DNA of 64,000 bases from Streptomyces antibioticus (GCF_001514065.1 NZ_KQ948430.1:367816-431815); one strand, 5' to 3'. Numbered from the stretch's first letter, positions 16,287 to 24,656 are shown. Numbers and translations: made by a program. Notes: generated by a model from the sequence alone, not told the origin.

Positions 16287-17016
16287 CGTCCCGTCCGTTC
16301 GAACGGCCCACCCACGCGTCGACGTCGTATCCGCGGTCCTCCCAGTAGCCGGGCTCCACGTCCTCGGTGACGGTGATGCCGGAGAGCCACTTGGCGGACT
16401 TGTAGAAGTACATGGGGGCCACGTAGAGGCGGACCGGGCCGCCGTGGGAGTGGCCGATGTCCTTGTCCTGCATGCGCAGGGCGACCAGGACGTCGGCGCG
16501 GCGGGCCTGGTCGAGGGTGAGGCTCTCGGTGTAGGTGCCATCGAAGCAGGAGAAGCGGATCGCGGTGCCCTCGGCCTGCACTCCGGCGGCGTCGAGCAGC
16601 TGCGACAGGCGTACGCCCTCGAACGGGGTGTCCGGGACCCGCCAGCCGGTGACGCACTGGACGTCCTTGACCATCCGGGTCTGGGGCATCGCCCGCAGGT
16701 CGTTGAGGGTGTAGGTGGCCGGGCGGTCGACGAGGCCGTCGATGCGCAGGCGGTAGTTCGCGGCGTTCTTGTGGGGGACGGAGGAGGCGACCGAGTAGTA
16801 GCGGAAGCCGCCGCCGTTGGGGAGCAGGCCGGTGAGGCCGGTGGGGTCCTTGTCGGCGGCGCTGCCGAGGAAGGCCTCCAGGCCGCGTTGCAGGGTGGGC
16901 GCGGTGACCACGCCGAGGGCGCCGAGGCCGAGGGTGCCGAGGAGGACGCGGCGGCCGATGGGCCGGCCCGTCGCCTCGGGGTGCGGGGCCTCCGCCTCGG
17001 ATTGTCCGGGATTCAC
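16270..17016 (-). CDS. Tat-exported sulfite-oxidase-fold molybdopterin oxidoreductase (MsrP-like)
   Basis: A 248-residue enzyme of the oxidoreductase molybdopterin-binding family. The N-terminus has a twin-arginine signal (GRRVLLGTLGLGALG). The catalytic domain has MVKDVQCVTGW, whose Cys should bind molybdenum, then RFSCFDGTYTESL, GGPVRLYVAPMYFYKSAKWL and a final WEDRGYDVDAW. This is close to MsrP/YedY, which reduces oxidised methionine in exported proteins; the substrate here is inferred. The GTG at 17016 is the only in-frame start near the signal peptide; the nearby ATG is out of frame. A strong hairpin lies just upstream. The downstream cytochrome b gene overlaps it. Confidence 0.88.
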   Translation of the reverse strand: MNPGQSEAEAPHPEATGRPIGRRVLLGTLGLGALGVVTAPTLQRGLEAFLGSAADKDPTGLTGLLPNGGGFRYYSVASSVPHKNAANYRLRIDGLVDRPATYTLNDLRAMPQTRMVKDVQCVTGWRVPDTPFEGVRLSQLLDAAGVQAEGTAIRFSCFDGTYTESLTLDQARRADVLVALRMQDKDIGHSHGGPVRLYVAPMYFYKSAKWLSGITVTEDVEPGYWEDRGYDVDAWVGRSNGRDDDPTS

Positions 17017-17029
17017 GTACTCATTCGAA

Positions 17030-17065
17030 CACCCGCGGGCCCTGGCGGACCAGGGTTCGCGGGTG
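17030..17065 (-). terminator. Two-part hairpin terminator after the APC permease
   Basis: CACCCGCG (17030-17037) with CGCGGGTG (17058-17065), and inside it CCCTGG with CCAGGG around CGGA. It lies between the end of the permease gene (17091) and the start of the oxidoreductase (17016), so it probably insulates the two minus-strand genes. Confidence 0.75.
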
Positions 17066-17090
17066 CCCGTCAGATTTCCGTAACCACTTC

Positions 17091-18614
17091 TTACGACTGT
17101 GCCGCCTTGTCCAGCTGGAAGGCCTCGTTGCCCAGACCGATGCGGGCATGGGCCTCCGGCGAGCGGGAGCGCAGGTACAGGCCCTGGAGCAGGCCGACGA
17201 CCACGGACGCGCCGATGATGCCGGGCAGCACCCAGCTCAGGGACGAGTCGGGGCCCGCGCCGACGAGGACGTCGAAGTCCTTCACGGTGTAGCCGGCGAT
17301 GACGAGCAGGGCGATCCCGGCGATCGCGGAGGTGACCAGCCGCCAGGCCTGGGCGCCGACGGCGCCGCGGCGGACGAAGAACACGATGACCGAGAAGGAG
17401 GCCGCGGCCATCAGCAGGATCACACCGAGGGCACCGATGTTGCCGCCCCAGGTGAACAGGTGCAGGACGGGCTCGGTCGGGTCGCCGGTCGGCTTGTCGT
17501 CGGCGACCGCGAAGGCGATCACGATCACCGCGGAGACGGCGGTCTGGAGGAGCGAGCCGGTGCCGGGGGCGCCGCTCGAACCCGTCGTACGGCCGAACGC
17601 GCGCGGCAGCAGGCCCTCGCGGCCCATGGCGAACGCGTAGCGGGCGACGACGTTGTGGAAGCTGAGCAGGGCGGCGAACATGCCGGTCACGAAGAGGAAG
17701 TGCAGCACGTCGGTGAAGGTGGTGCCGAGGCGGTCCTCGGTGAGGCCGAAGAGCAGTCCCGCGCTCTGCTTCTGGGCCTCGCCGACGATGGCCGAGGGGC
17801 CGGTGGCGACGGTGAGGGCCCAGCTGCTGAGCGCGAAGAACACGGCGACGCCGCCGACGGCGAGGAACATCGCGCGCGGGACGAGCACATGCGGACGGCT
17901 GGTCTCCTCGGCGTAGACGGGCGCCTGTTCGAAGCCGGTGAAGGCGGCGATGCAGAAGCACAGGGCGGTGCCGACGCCGGCGCCGGAGAGGGTGTCCGGG
18001 TTGAAGGCGTGCAGGGACAGGCCTTCCTTCGCGGGGTCGGCGACGGCGGCGATGTCGAAGATGACGACCAGGGCCACCTCGATGACCAGCAGGACGCCGA
18101 GCACCTTCGCGTTCACGTCGATCTTCAGCCAGCCCAGCGCGCCGACGGCGGCCACGGCCGCGAGTGCCGGTATCCACCAGGCGACGTCCAGGTCGGCGTA
18201 GGTGGAGAAGAGTCCGGAGACCTCGAAGCCGAAGATGCCGTAGATGCCGACCTGGAGGGCGTTGTAGGCGACGAGGGCGACGAGGGCCGCGCTCGCGCCG
18301 GCGGTGCCGCCGAGGCCGCGGGAGATGTAGGCGTAGAAGGCGCCGGCATTGTGGACGTGCCGGCTCATCTCGGCGTAGCCGACGCTGAAGAGGATCAGGA
18401 TGACGCCGAGGGCGACGAAGAGCAGCGGCTGTCCGACGATGCCCATCACCGCGAATGTGGTGGGCATGACACCCGCGACCACCATCAGGGGGGCGGTCGC
18501 GGCGAGGAGGGAGAGCAGCAGGCCGCCGATGCCGAGGCGGTCGGCGCGCAGGGCCCGCTCCTCGCCCTTGTAGGTACTGATGCCGTCGCCGGCGCTGGCT
18601 CTGCTCGTGGTCAT
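17091..18614 (-). CDS. APC family amino-acid permease
   Basis: A 507-residue inner-membrane transporter with about 12 hydrophobic segments. The first helices carry the APC-superfamily text LGIGGLLLSLLAATAPLMVVAGVMP and, later, YAYISRGLGGTAG. The region FTGFEQAPVYAEETSRPHVLVPRAM is the conserved helix 6 and loop with the GFE motif. The C-terminal tail is short and cytoplasmic. It probably imports an amino acid or amine by proton symport; the substrate is not readable. It follows the TPR-like gene on the same strand after 30 bp, so the two may be cotranscribed. Confidence 0.9.
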   Translation of the reverse strand: MTTSRASAGDGISTYKGEERALRADRLGIGGLLLSLLAATAPLMVVAGVMPTTFAVMGIVGQPLLFVALGVILILFSVGYAEMSRHVHNAGAFYAYISRGLGGTAGASAALVALVAYNALQVGIYGIFGFEVSGLFSTYADLDVAWWIPALAAVAAVGALGWLKIDVNAKVLGVLLVIEVALVVIFDIAAVADPAKEGLSLHAFNPDTLSGAGVGTALCFCIAAFTGFEQAPVYAEETSRPHVLVPRAMFLAVGGVAVFFALSSWALTVATGPSAIVGEAQKQSAGLLFGLTEDRLGTTFTDVLHFLFVTGMFAALLSFHNVVARYAFAMGREGLLPRAFGRTTGSSGAPGTGSLLQTAVSAVIVIAFAVADDKPTGDPTEPVLHLFTWGGNIGALGVILLMAAASFSVIVFFVRRGAVGAQAWRLVTSAIAGIALLVIAGYTVKDFDVLVGAGPDSSLSWVLPGIIGASVVVGLLQGLYLRSRSPEAHARIGLGNEAFQLDKAAQS

Positions 18615-18644
18615 CGGGACCGTCCTTAGCTGGGTTCGGGGGCG

Positions 18645-19595
18645 TTACACCGTGCCGAGCGCGTGGTCGCGGGCGGCACGGAAGGCGGGATACGGGTCGC
18701 GGTCGGGGTACGACCACGGGGCCGGGGTGGGGTGCTCGCCGATGCGGTGGAAGAGGGCGGCGGCCTCGGCGCCGCGGCCCTCGCAGACCTTCGCGTGGGC
18801 GAGGAAGTTGAGGTCGACGAGGCGGCGCGGGTGGCCTTCGTGCTCCCACTCCAGCCACCAGTCGAAGGCCGACTTCATCACCTGGCGGGCCCGGCGGCCG
18901 ACCCAGTGGCCGGAGGCGGCCGGGTCGGGCGGCTCGTGCCCCGCGGCGGCGAGGACCCGGTAGCGCTCGGCGTGCGCGATGACCGGGAGGATGGCGAGCG
19001 GTGAGTCGGCGGGGGCCTGTTCGGCGGCCCAGTTGGCGAAGTCGTAGACCTCGTGGAGCGGATCGGCGCCGGCGGCGGCGCGGTGCTCGGCGAGGCGGGC
19101 GACCATCAGGTGGTGGGCGTGATGGTGGTCGGCGAAGCGCGCGCGGATCTGCTCGAAGAGGCGGACCGCGTTCTCGGCGGCGGTCGAACCCTGCTCCAGC
19201 ATGAGCATGCCCAGCCAGGGGGTGGGGTCGGCGGGCGCCCGGTCGGCCGCGGTACGGCAGGCCTCGCGGGCGCGGTCGGGCTTCTCCTTGCCGCGCAGGG
19301 CGCGCTGGACCTGGGCGAGGGCGAGCAGGACGGAGGCGTCGGCGGACTCTGGCTCGGCGAGCAGCCAGTCGCGGGTCCAGGCGGCGCTGTACGGCTCCAT
19401 GGCGAGGACGGTCACCCGGTGACCGCGCAGGTCCCACTCGTCGCCCGTGTGGGCGAGGAGGGTGCGGGCGGCCTGCCAGCGGCCCTGGGCGAGGGCGGCG
19501 CGGGCGGTGACGAGTTCGGCGTCGTCGAGGGCGGCGTCGAAGGCCTGGGCCGCACGTCGGCGGCCGCGGCCCAGGGGGGGCGGGGGTGGTGACAC
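18645..19595 (-). CDS. Helical TPR-like conserved hypothetical protein
   Basis: A 316-residue protein of repeated helical pairs rich in Ala, Arg and Trp (WQAARTLLAHTGDEWDLRG, ADASVLLALAQVQRALRG, DPTPWLGMLMLEQG). This suggests a TPR/Sel1-like scaffold for protein binding. No catalytic motif is seen. The C-terminal half has conserved-looking FDWWLEWEHEGHPRRLVDLNFLAHAKVCEG. The N-terminus is Pro/Arg-rich (MSPPPPPLGRGRRRAAQ), and a later start is possible. It precedes the permease gene by 30 bp and may regulate it or act separately. Confidence 0.75.
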   Translation of the reverse strand: MSPPPPPLGRGRRRAAQAFDAALDDAELVTARAALAQGRWQAARTLLAHTGDEWDLRGHRVTVLAMEPYSAAWTRDWLLAEPESADASVLLALAQVQRALRGKEKPDRAREACRTAADRAPADPTPWLGMLMLEQGSTAAENAVRLFEQIRARFADHHHAHHLMVARLAEHRAAAGADPLHEVYDFANWAAEQAPADSPLAILPVIAHAERYRVLAAAGHEPPDPAASGHWVGRRARQVMKSAFDWWLEWEHEGHPRRLVDLNFLAHAKVCEGRGAEAAALFHRIGEHPTPAPWSYPDRDPYPAFRAARDHALGTV

Positions 19596-20002
19596 CGCGG
19601 AGACTTCCTCGTACGACGTGACTCGACGCCGACTGTCGGCAGGGCTACGAGCCCACGCGGTGGATCATCATGGCGTGGGCAACTGATCACGGACAGCAAA
19701 CCCGCAGCCAATGGTTTAGTCAAGGTTGGAGCGGGTGTTACACGCGTCAACTTGTGGGATTGGTGGGGCAGTTGTGAATATTCACCCCAGGCCCTCCGTG
19801 TCTCGATTCGACAGGGATGTGGCGCACGCCATGGCGCCACGCCACCAGGGCACCCACCATGGCGGAAAGGGCACGCCGTATCGATGCGTGACCGAGTCAA
19901 CCGCCCGGATCCGGGTACTCCCGGGAGCAGGCCGGGCTCAACGGCGCTACAGTCGGCCCCTAACCCGCCCCGTGGCCCGGCCGAGTGATCGAGGTACGCA
20001 GC
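19596..20002. promoter_or_regulatory. Gene-free divergent region with the palindrome GTGAATATTCAC
   Basis: About 400 bp between the TPR-like gene (minus) and the DMT transporter (plus). It holds a perfect 12-bp palindrome at 19774-19785 in an A/T-enriched stretch (19735-19790), probably an operator for an unknown regulator. Short frames here have no protein-like composition or ribosome-binding site, so I call no gene. Confidence 0.5.
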
Positions 20003-20896
20003 GTGTCGGTTCTGGTTCTGGTTCTCGCCGTGAGCGCGGCCTTTTGCCTGGGCATCGGCTTCGTGCTCCAGCAGAACGCGGCTCAGCGGGCACCCCTGAA
20101 CGACTTCCTCTCACCCCGGCTGCTCCTCGACCTGATGCGGGTGCCCCGCTGGCTCGGCGGCATCGGACTGATGGTGGCGGGCATGGTCCTCGGCGCGATC
20201 GCGCTGGGCCAGGGCGAGATCTCCCTGGTCGAACCCTTGCTCGCGACCAACCTCCTGTTCGCCATGGCCCTCTCCCGGCACCAGACCAAGCAGTCGCTGG
20301 GCCGTCAGGGCTGGGCCGGGCTACTGCTTCTCGCGGGCGGGGTGACAGCGTTCATCGTGGCGGGCGAGCCGCGCGGCGGCTCCGCGGTGACCGACCCCTT
20401 CCGGCACTGGCTGATCATCGGCGCCATGATCGGGCTCGCGCTGCTGCTGACGACGTACGCCAAGCGCTCGCGGCTGAGTTCGGGGCCGGCGCTGCTGGCG
20501 GTGGCGGCCGGACTCCTCTACGGCGTCCAGGACGCCCTCACCCGGGTGACCGGCCAGCGCTTCTCCGAGGGCGGCCTCATGGAGGTCCTCACCGGCTGGC
20601 AGCCGTACGCCGTCCTCGCGCTCGGCGTGACCGGCCTGGTCCTCGTCCAGAGCGCCTTCGAGACGGCCTCGCTGCGGATGTCCCTGCCCGCCCTCACCGC
20701 CGCCCAGCCGCTCGCCGGGATCATCTGCGGCGTCGGCTTCCTCGGCGACCGGCTGCGCACCGACACGGGGGCACTGGCGTGGGAGGCGGCGGGGCTGGCG
20801 GCGGTTGTGGTGGGCATCGTGCTGCTCGGGTTGCACCCCGCCATGCCCTGCGGCGCGGGGGAGGCTGTCCGGGCGCGGAGGCTTCAGCCGAACTGA
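20003..20896 (+). CDS. DMT superfamily (EamA-like) membrane transporter
   Basis: About 297 residues with nine to ten hydrophobic spans, as in drug/metabolite transporters. The GTG at 20003 is preferred because GAGG lies 8 nt before it; an in-frame GTG at 19985 adds six residues. Text such as GIGFVLQQNAAQRAP, LGAIALGQGEISLVEPLLATNLLFAM and LTAAQPLAGIICGVGFLGDRLR follows the family of actinobacterial DMT proteins related to magnesium or small-molecule exporters. The substrate is unknown. A dispersed repeat follows its stop codon. Confidence 0.85.
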   Translation: MSVLVLVLAVSAAFCLGIGFVLQQNAAQRAPLNDFLSPRLLLDLMRVPRWLGGIGLMVAGMVLGAIALGQGEISLVEPLLATNLLFAMALSRHQTKQSLGRQGWAGLLLLAGGVTAFIVAGEPRGGSAVTDPFRHWLIIGAMIGLALLLTTYAKRSRLSSGPALLAVAAGLLYGVQDALTRVTGQRFSEGGLMEVLTGWQPYAVLALGVTGLVLVQSAFETASLRMSLPALTAAQPLAGIICGVGFLGDRLRTDTGALAWEAAGLAAVVVGIVLLGLHPAMPCGAGEAVRARRLQPN

Positions 20897-20954
20897 GGGT
20901 GGTTCGGGGGTTGGTGACTATGCGCCGATTGGGGTGTGGGGAGGCGTGTCGGCT

Positions 20955-20997
20955 GCGGGCCGGTGAGGGCTTGTCGCGCAGTTCCCCGCGCCCCTAG
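20955..20997 (-). repeat. Dispersed intergenic repeat, copy 2 (inverted)
   Basis: Minus-strand reading: AGGGGCGCGGGGAACTGCGC then GACAAGCC. It lies between the DMT transporter and NUDIX genes. The tail beyond GACAAGCC diverges from the other copies. Confidence 0.8.
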
Positions 20998-21038
20998 GAG
21001 GTTGTCCCCAAGGGGCTTAAAAAGGCCAGGGTGCTTGG

Positions 21039-21563
21039 ATGGGGCCCATGAGCGCTGCTGACGAGATCCTCGACATCGTCGACGAGCATGACCAAGTCGT
21101 CGGGCAAGCCCCACGCGGTGAGGCCTACGCCCGTGGGCTGCGGCACCGCTGCGTCTTCATCCAGGCGCGGGACGCGGACGGCCGGCTCTTCGTGCACCGC
21201 CGCACCCCGACCAAGCTGGTCTTCCCCTCGCTGTACGACATGTGGGTCGGCGGAGTGGTCGGCGCGGGCGAGTCCTACGACGACGCGGCACTGCGCGAGG
21301 CCGAGGAGGAGCTGGGCGTCAGCGGGCTGCCGGAGCCGGCCTTCCTCTTCAAGTTCCTCTACGACGACGGGGCCGGGCAGAGCTGGTGGTCGGCGGTGTA
21401 CGAGGTCCGCTGCGAGCTGCCGGTCAGTCCGCAGGTGGAGGAGGTCGCCTGGCACGACTTCCTGACGGACGACGAGGTGGAGCGGCGGCTCACGGAGTGG
21501 GAGTGGGTGCCGGACGGGCTGGACGCGTACGCCCGGCTGCGGGCTCACCGGACGGCCGGCTGA
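21039..21563 (+). CDS. NUDIX hydrolase
   Basis: A 174-residue cytoplasmic phosphohydrolase that cleaves nucleoside diphosphates linked to another moiety. The Nudix box is complete: G72-x5-E78-x7-R86-E87-x2-E90-E91-x-G93 (GVVGAGESYDDAALREAEEELGV). The N-terminus (DEILDIVDEHDQVVGQ, RGLRHRCVFIQARD) and length resemble YfcD-type and isopentenyl-diphosphate-isomerase-like members. The first or the second Met (residue 4) may be the start. The end overlaps the convergent hypothetical gene by 19 bp. The true substrate is unknown. Confidence 0.92.
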   Translation: MGPMSAADEILDIVDEHDQVVGQAPRGEAYARGLRHRCVFIQARDADGRLFVHRRTPTKLVFPSLYDMWVGGVVGAGESYDDAALREAEEELGVSGLPEPAFLFKFLYDDGAGQSWWSAVYEVRCELPVSPQVEEVAWHDFLTDDEVERRLTEWEWVPDGLDAYARLRAHRTAG

Positions 21564-22321
21564 CCACCCCGCAGGGCGTCGGCCAGGGCGTGCACCTGGG
21601 ACGCGGTGAGCCCCGAGCCGAGCGGCACGGTGCGCGGGCTGTGGCCGCCGTCGCAGACGGCGAGCGGGCTCGGCTCGGCAGCGCTGCCGCCGCTCAGCGG
21701 GCTCGGGCCCTGGAACGTCCAGGTGGGCCCGTCCCAGAAGTCGTGATCCAGCAGCCGCTCGGCCACCTCGGGCGCCGCCTCGGCAGTCACCCCCACGGCC
21801 CGGAGCGCCACGGATATCCGCTCCACGGCCAACCCGACCGGCACGTCCGCGTCGCCGAAGGCGGGCAGCAGCAGGAGCAGGCGTCGCTCCGCGTCCCGCA
21901 CCCCCTCGCCCCCGTCGGGCGCCGACCCGGCCACGGCCAGCAGCTCCGGCCAGGACAGTCCCGGCCCGCTGAAATGCCCGTCGAGGGCGGCCAGATGGGC
22001 GTGCCGGTCCCAGTCGGGATGCGTGATCAGATAGTCCGTGCCGGCCTCGCCCGGGAAGTTCCGGTGGACGATCCACAGCACATGTCCGCCGGCGAGCGGA
22101 ACTCGGAACGCCGGCCAGACCTCCTCCGGTCCGTAGAGGACCTCGGCGGCCTCGTCGACGTCCGCCGCGTCGGCTCCGAAGACCTCGGGCTCCGCCGCGA
22201 ACTCGTCCCAGACCGGCGCGTAGAACACCGGCCAGAACCCCGGCAGGTCGAGCAGGTGCTCGGCGGGGGCGACGGCATGACCGGGCGCCGCGTACCCGGC
22301 GAGCGGCGAGGGAAGATCCAT
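21545..22321 (-). CDS. Conserved hypothetical protein
   Basis: A 258-residue cytoplasmic protein starting MDLPSPLAGYAAPGHA. It alternates acidic helices with Trp/Pro-rich segments (LPGFWPVFYAPVWDEFAAEPE, FDGPTWTF-like text near the end). No signal peptide, membrane span or catalytic motif is seen. Such small Streptomyces proteins often resemble SUKH or immunity folds, but I cannot support that here. Its 3' end overlaps the NUDIX gene by 19 bp and its start is 62 bp from the divergent DUF202 gene. Confidence 0.75.
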   Translation of the reverse strand: MDLPSPLAGYAAPGHAVAPAEHLLDLPGFWPVFYAPVWDEFAAEPEVFGADAADVDEAAEVLYGPEEVWPAFRVPLAGGHVLWIVHRNFPGEAGTDYLITHPDWDRHAHLAALDGHFSGPGLSWPELLAVAGSAPDGGEGVRDAERRLLLLLPAFGDADVPVGLAVERISVALRAVGVTAEAAPEVAERLLDHDFWDGPTWTFQGPSPLSGGSAAEPSPLAVCDGGHSPRTVPLGSGLTASQVHALADALRGGQPAVR

Positions 22322-22383
22322 GCCCCGAACCGTAGCGACCGCCACTGACAACGCCTCCGGCCCCGCCCGGTAGGGTCCTGCGC

Positions 22384-22776
22384 GTGATCGAATTCGCACG
22401 GAACGTCCGGCTCTGGTTCGCGCCCGAGGAGGTTCGGGAAGAAGGCCGTACGCCCGACTACCGGTTCTCGCTCGCCAACGAGCGCACCTTCCTGGCCTGG
22501 CTGCGCACCGCGCTCGCGCTGATCGGCGGGGGCTTCGCCGTGGACCAGTTCCTGCCGGACCTGCGCTGGGGCTGGCGGGTCGGGCTGGCGCTCGCACTGC
22601 TGGGCGCCGGTGTGCTGTGCTCCCTGCGCGCGGTCAATCACTGGATGCGCTGCGAGCGGGCGATGCGCCGGGGCGAGGATCTGCCGGTGTCGCGGTTCCC
22701 GACGCTGCTGAGCATCGTGGTGGCGGTCGTCGCGCTCGCGATGGTCGTCGTCGTGCTCGTCGGGTGGGAGGGGTGA
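22384..22776 (+). CDS. YidH-like DUF202 membrane protein
   Basis: A 130-residue inner-membrane protein. A cytoplasmic N-terminus carries the DUF202 motif RFSLANERTFLAWLRTALALIGGG (about residues 26-50), followed by three hydrophobic helices. The function of DUF202 proteins is unknown; in other organisms they are linked to membrane stress. It shares a GTGA stop/start overlap with the second, related gene downstream, so the two are cotranscribed. Confidence 0.9.
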   Translation: MIEFARNVRLWFAPEEVREEGRTPDYRFSLANERTFLAWLRTALALIGGGFAVDQFLPDLRWGWRVGLALALLGAGVLCSLRAVNHWMRCERAMRRGEDLPVSRFPTLLSIVVAVVALAMVVVVLVGWEG

Positions 22777-23099
22777 GCGCGGCGGCCGCGGACGCCGGAC
22801 GCGACCCCGGGCTCCAGCCGGAGCGCACACGGCTCGCGTGGCGTCGTACGACCCTGTCCGGCACCGTCTCCGCCGTGCTCGCCGTGAAGACCGCGCTGCA
22901 CGGCGGGGTGTCGGCGGTCGGTGTCGTCGCGTGCGCCCTGTGCGCGGTCCTGTGGCTGGGCTTCCTGCTGCTCGCGCACCGCCGTATCCGCGCGCTCGCC
23001 TCGCCCGGAACCCCGGCGGCGCTCGCCCCGCGGCACGCCACGGCCACGGCGCTGTGCACGGTGGCCCTGGCGGTGTGCGGGGCGGCGCTGGTCTTCTAG
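22773..23099 (+). CDS. Second DUF202 membrane protein
   Basis: A 108-residue protein starting at the GTG of a GTGA overlap with the preceding gene. The N-terminus has the DUF202-like text LQPERTRLAWRRTTLS, followed by three membrane helices ending AVCGAALVF. It is a diverged paralogue of its neighbour, and a tandem pair suggests a heteromeric membrane complex. The TAG stop lies in the first unit of a 28-bp tandem repeat. Confidence 0.88.
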   Translation: MSAAAADAGRDPGLQPERTRLAWRRTTLSGTVSAVLAVKTALHGGVSAVGVVACALCAVLWLGFLLLAHRRIRALASPGTPAALAPRHATATALCTVALAVCGAALVF

Positions 23100-23178
23100 A
23101 GCCTCTGGCCCTCCTCGCCGTTTCTAGAGCCCCTGGCCCTCCTCGCCGCTTCTAGGGCCCTTGGCCCTCCTCCTCGCC
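23095..23178. repeat. Three tandem 28-bp repeats across a convergent gene end
   Basis: Units start at TCTAGAGCC (23095), TCTAGAGCC (23123) and TCTAGGGCC (23151) and share TGGCCCTCCTC. The first unit contains the stop of the DUF202 gene. The third contains the stop and last codons (EEGQGP) of the convergent oxidoreductase. Confidence 0.85.
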
Positions 23179-24114
23179 CTCCGTCTCCCAGTCCACCGTG
23201 ACCACGATCTTCCCCCTGGTCCGCCCCTGCTGGTTCAGCCGCTGCGCCTCGGCCGCCCGCTCCAGCGGGAAGGTCTCCGACACATGCACCGAGACCACAC
23301 CCTGTTCCGCGAGCTCGGACAGGCGCTGGAGGTCCGCGGCGTCGGGGCGGACCCAGTAGTAGCGGCCGCCGTAGGCGACGACCTCGGCGTCCGCGATGGA
23401 GACCAGGCGGCCCTCGGGGGCCAGGAGGTTGGCCGAGACCGTGAGGGTCTCGCCGCCGATCGTGTCGAACGCCGCGTCCACACCCTCGGGAGCCAGCCCG
23501 CGCACCCGTTCGGCCAGGCCCTCGCCGTACGCGACCGGCTCGCCGCCGAGGCCGCGGACGAAGTCGTGGTTGGCCGGGCTCGCCGTGCCGATGACGCGGG
23601 CGCCGAAGTGCCGGGCGAGCTGCACCGCGATCGAGCCGACGCCGCCCGCCGCGGCGTGCACGAGGACCGTCTCGCCGCGCTTGACCTGGAGCGCCTTGAC
23701 GAGCACCTGGTAGGCCGTCAGCCCGGTCAGCGGCAGGCCGGCCGCCTCCTCGAAGGAGAGGTTGCGCGGCTTGTGGGCGAGGGTCCGCACCGGGGCGGCC
23801 ACGTACTCGGCGAAGGTGCCGCGGGACAGGAAGTCCTCGCGGACGTAGCCGATCACCTCGTCGCCGACCGCGAACTCCGTGACGGAGACACCGAGCCCGA
23901 CCACGACACCGGAGACGTCCCAGCCGGGGACCACCGGGAACACCGGTTCGAGGATGCGGTCCAGATGTCCCTCGCGGCAGTGCCAGTCGACGGGGTTGAC
24001 GGCCGCGGCGCGGACCTTGACCAGCACCGCGTCGACCCCGACCTTCGGGTCGCGGACGTCACCGTATGCGAGGACCTCGGGGCCGCCGTAGCGTGCGTAG
24101 CTGATGGCCTTCAT
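23152..24114 (-). CDS. Zinc-independent NADPH quinone reductase-like oxidoreductase (MDR family)
   Basis: A 320-residue cytoplasmic enzyme of the medium-chain dehydrogenase/reductase superfamily. It begins MKAISYARYGGPEVLAYGDV. The catalytic domain contains NPVDWHCREGHL and PGWDVSGVVVGLG. The Rossmann domain carries the NADPH loop HAAAGGVGSIAVQLARHFGA. The structural-zinc cysteines of alcohol dehydrogenases are missing, as in quinone reductases. It would reduce quinones or enones. The ATG at 24114 is chosen because the MDR fold starts there. The C-terminus EGEEEGQGP reaches into a tandem repeat. Confidence 0.9.
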   Translation of the reverse strand: MKAISYARYGGPEVLAYGDVRDPKVGVDAVLVKVRAAAVNPVDWHCREGHLDRILEPVFPVVPGWDVSGVVVGLGVSVTEFAVGDEVIGYVREDFLSRGTFAEYVAAPVRTLAHKPRNLSFEEAAGLPLTGLTAYQVLVKALQVKRGETVLVHAAAGGVGSIAVQLARHFGARVIGTASPANHDFVRGLGGEPVAYGEGLAERVRGLAPEGVDAAFDTIGGETLTVSANLLAPEGRLVSIADAEVVAYGGRYYWVRPDAADLQRLSELAEQGVVSVHVSETFPLERAAEAQRLNQQGRTRGKIVVTVDWETEGEEEGQGP

Positions 24115-24226
24115 GGCACCGACCCTCCGGGGTGGCCGGACGCCACGCAAGCGGGATGCCCCGATATGCGGCGTTCGCGTGGCAGCCTGTCCGACGTCAT
24201 CGGCAACATCTCCGAAGGTGAGCAGC

Positions 24227-24523
24227 ATGACCACCCTCCACCACGAGCACGGCTCCCACACGCACGCCCACGGCCCCGGCTGCGGACACACCGAGGTCCG
24301 GCACGGTGACCACGTCGACTACGCGCACGACGGCCACCTGCACCGCGAGCACAGTGGCCACTGGGACGAGTGCGAGCCCACCGGGCACGTCTCGCACGAG
24401 GACCACGACCACCAGCACGGTCAGGACTGCGGCCACGAGAGCGTGCTGCACGGCGACCACGTCGACTATCTGCACGACGGCCACCGGCACGCCCCGCACG
24501 ACGGCCACTGGGACGATCACTGA
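24227..24523 (+). CDS. Histidine-rich metal-binding protein with internal duplication
   Basis: A 98-residue protein with roughly 30 His plus many Asp, Gly and Cys. Two copies of a ~30-residue unit carry the signature HGDHVDYxHDGHxH...HxGHW, each beginning with CGH. GAAGG lies 8 nt before the ATG. There is no signal peptide, so it is probably a cytoplasmic buffer for zinc, nickel or another divalent metal. I see no Zur-type box upstream. It stands alone between the oxidoreductase (divergent) and the phosphotransferase operon. Confidence 0.88.
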   Translation: MTTLHHEHGSHTHAHGPGCGHTEVRHGDHVDYAHDGHLHREHSGHWDECEPTGHVSHEDHDHQHGQDCGHESVLHGDHVDYLHDGHRHAPHDGHWDDH

Positions 24524-24656
24524 GCTGCCCGAGAAGGCACGTAGAGGGCACGCGGAAAGCAGCTCCACGGCTCCCCGTCGTATCGCGCGGGGAGCCGTCG
24601 GCTCATCGTGGCCCGGATCACTTTCACGCTCACTTTCGCCCCTCGCACTGGACGGC

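Noticed and set aside
16270..19437. A 1,055-codon minus-strand frame
   Set aside because: Only its last 248 codons (the MsrP-like enzyme) are real; the upstream part is out-of-frame shadow of the permease and TPR-like genes.
19752..19988. A 78-codon frame in the gene-free region
   Set aside because: It has no ribosome-binding site, unusual composition (Trp/Pro/Arg/Gly) and overlaps the likely operator.
24115..24226. Zur or other metal-regulator box before the His-rich gene
   Set aside because: No TGAAAATGATTTTCA-like sequence was found.
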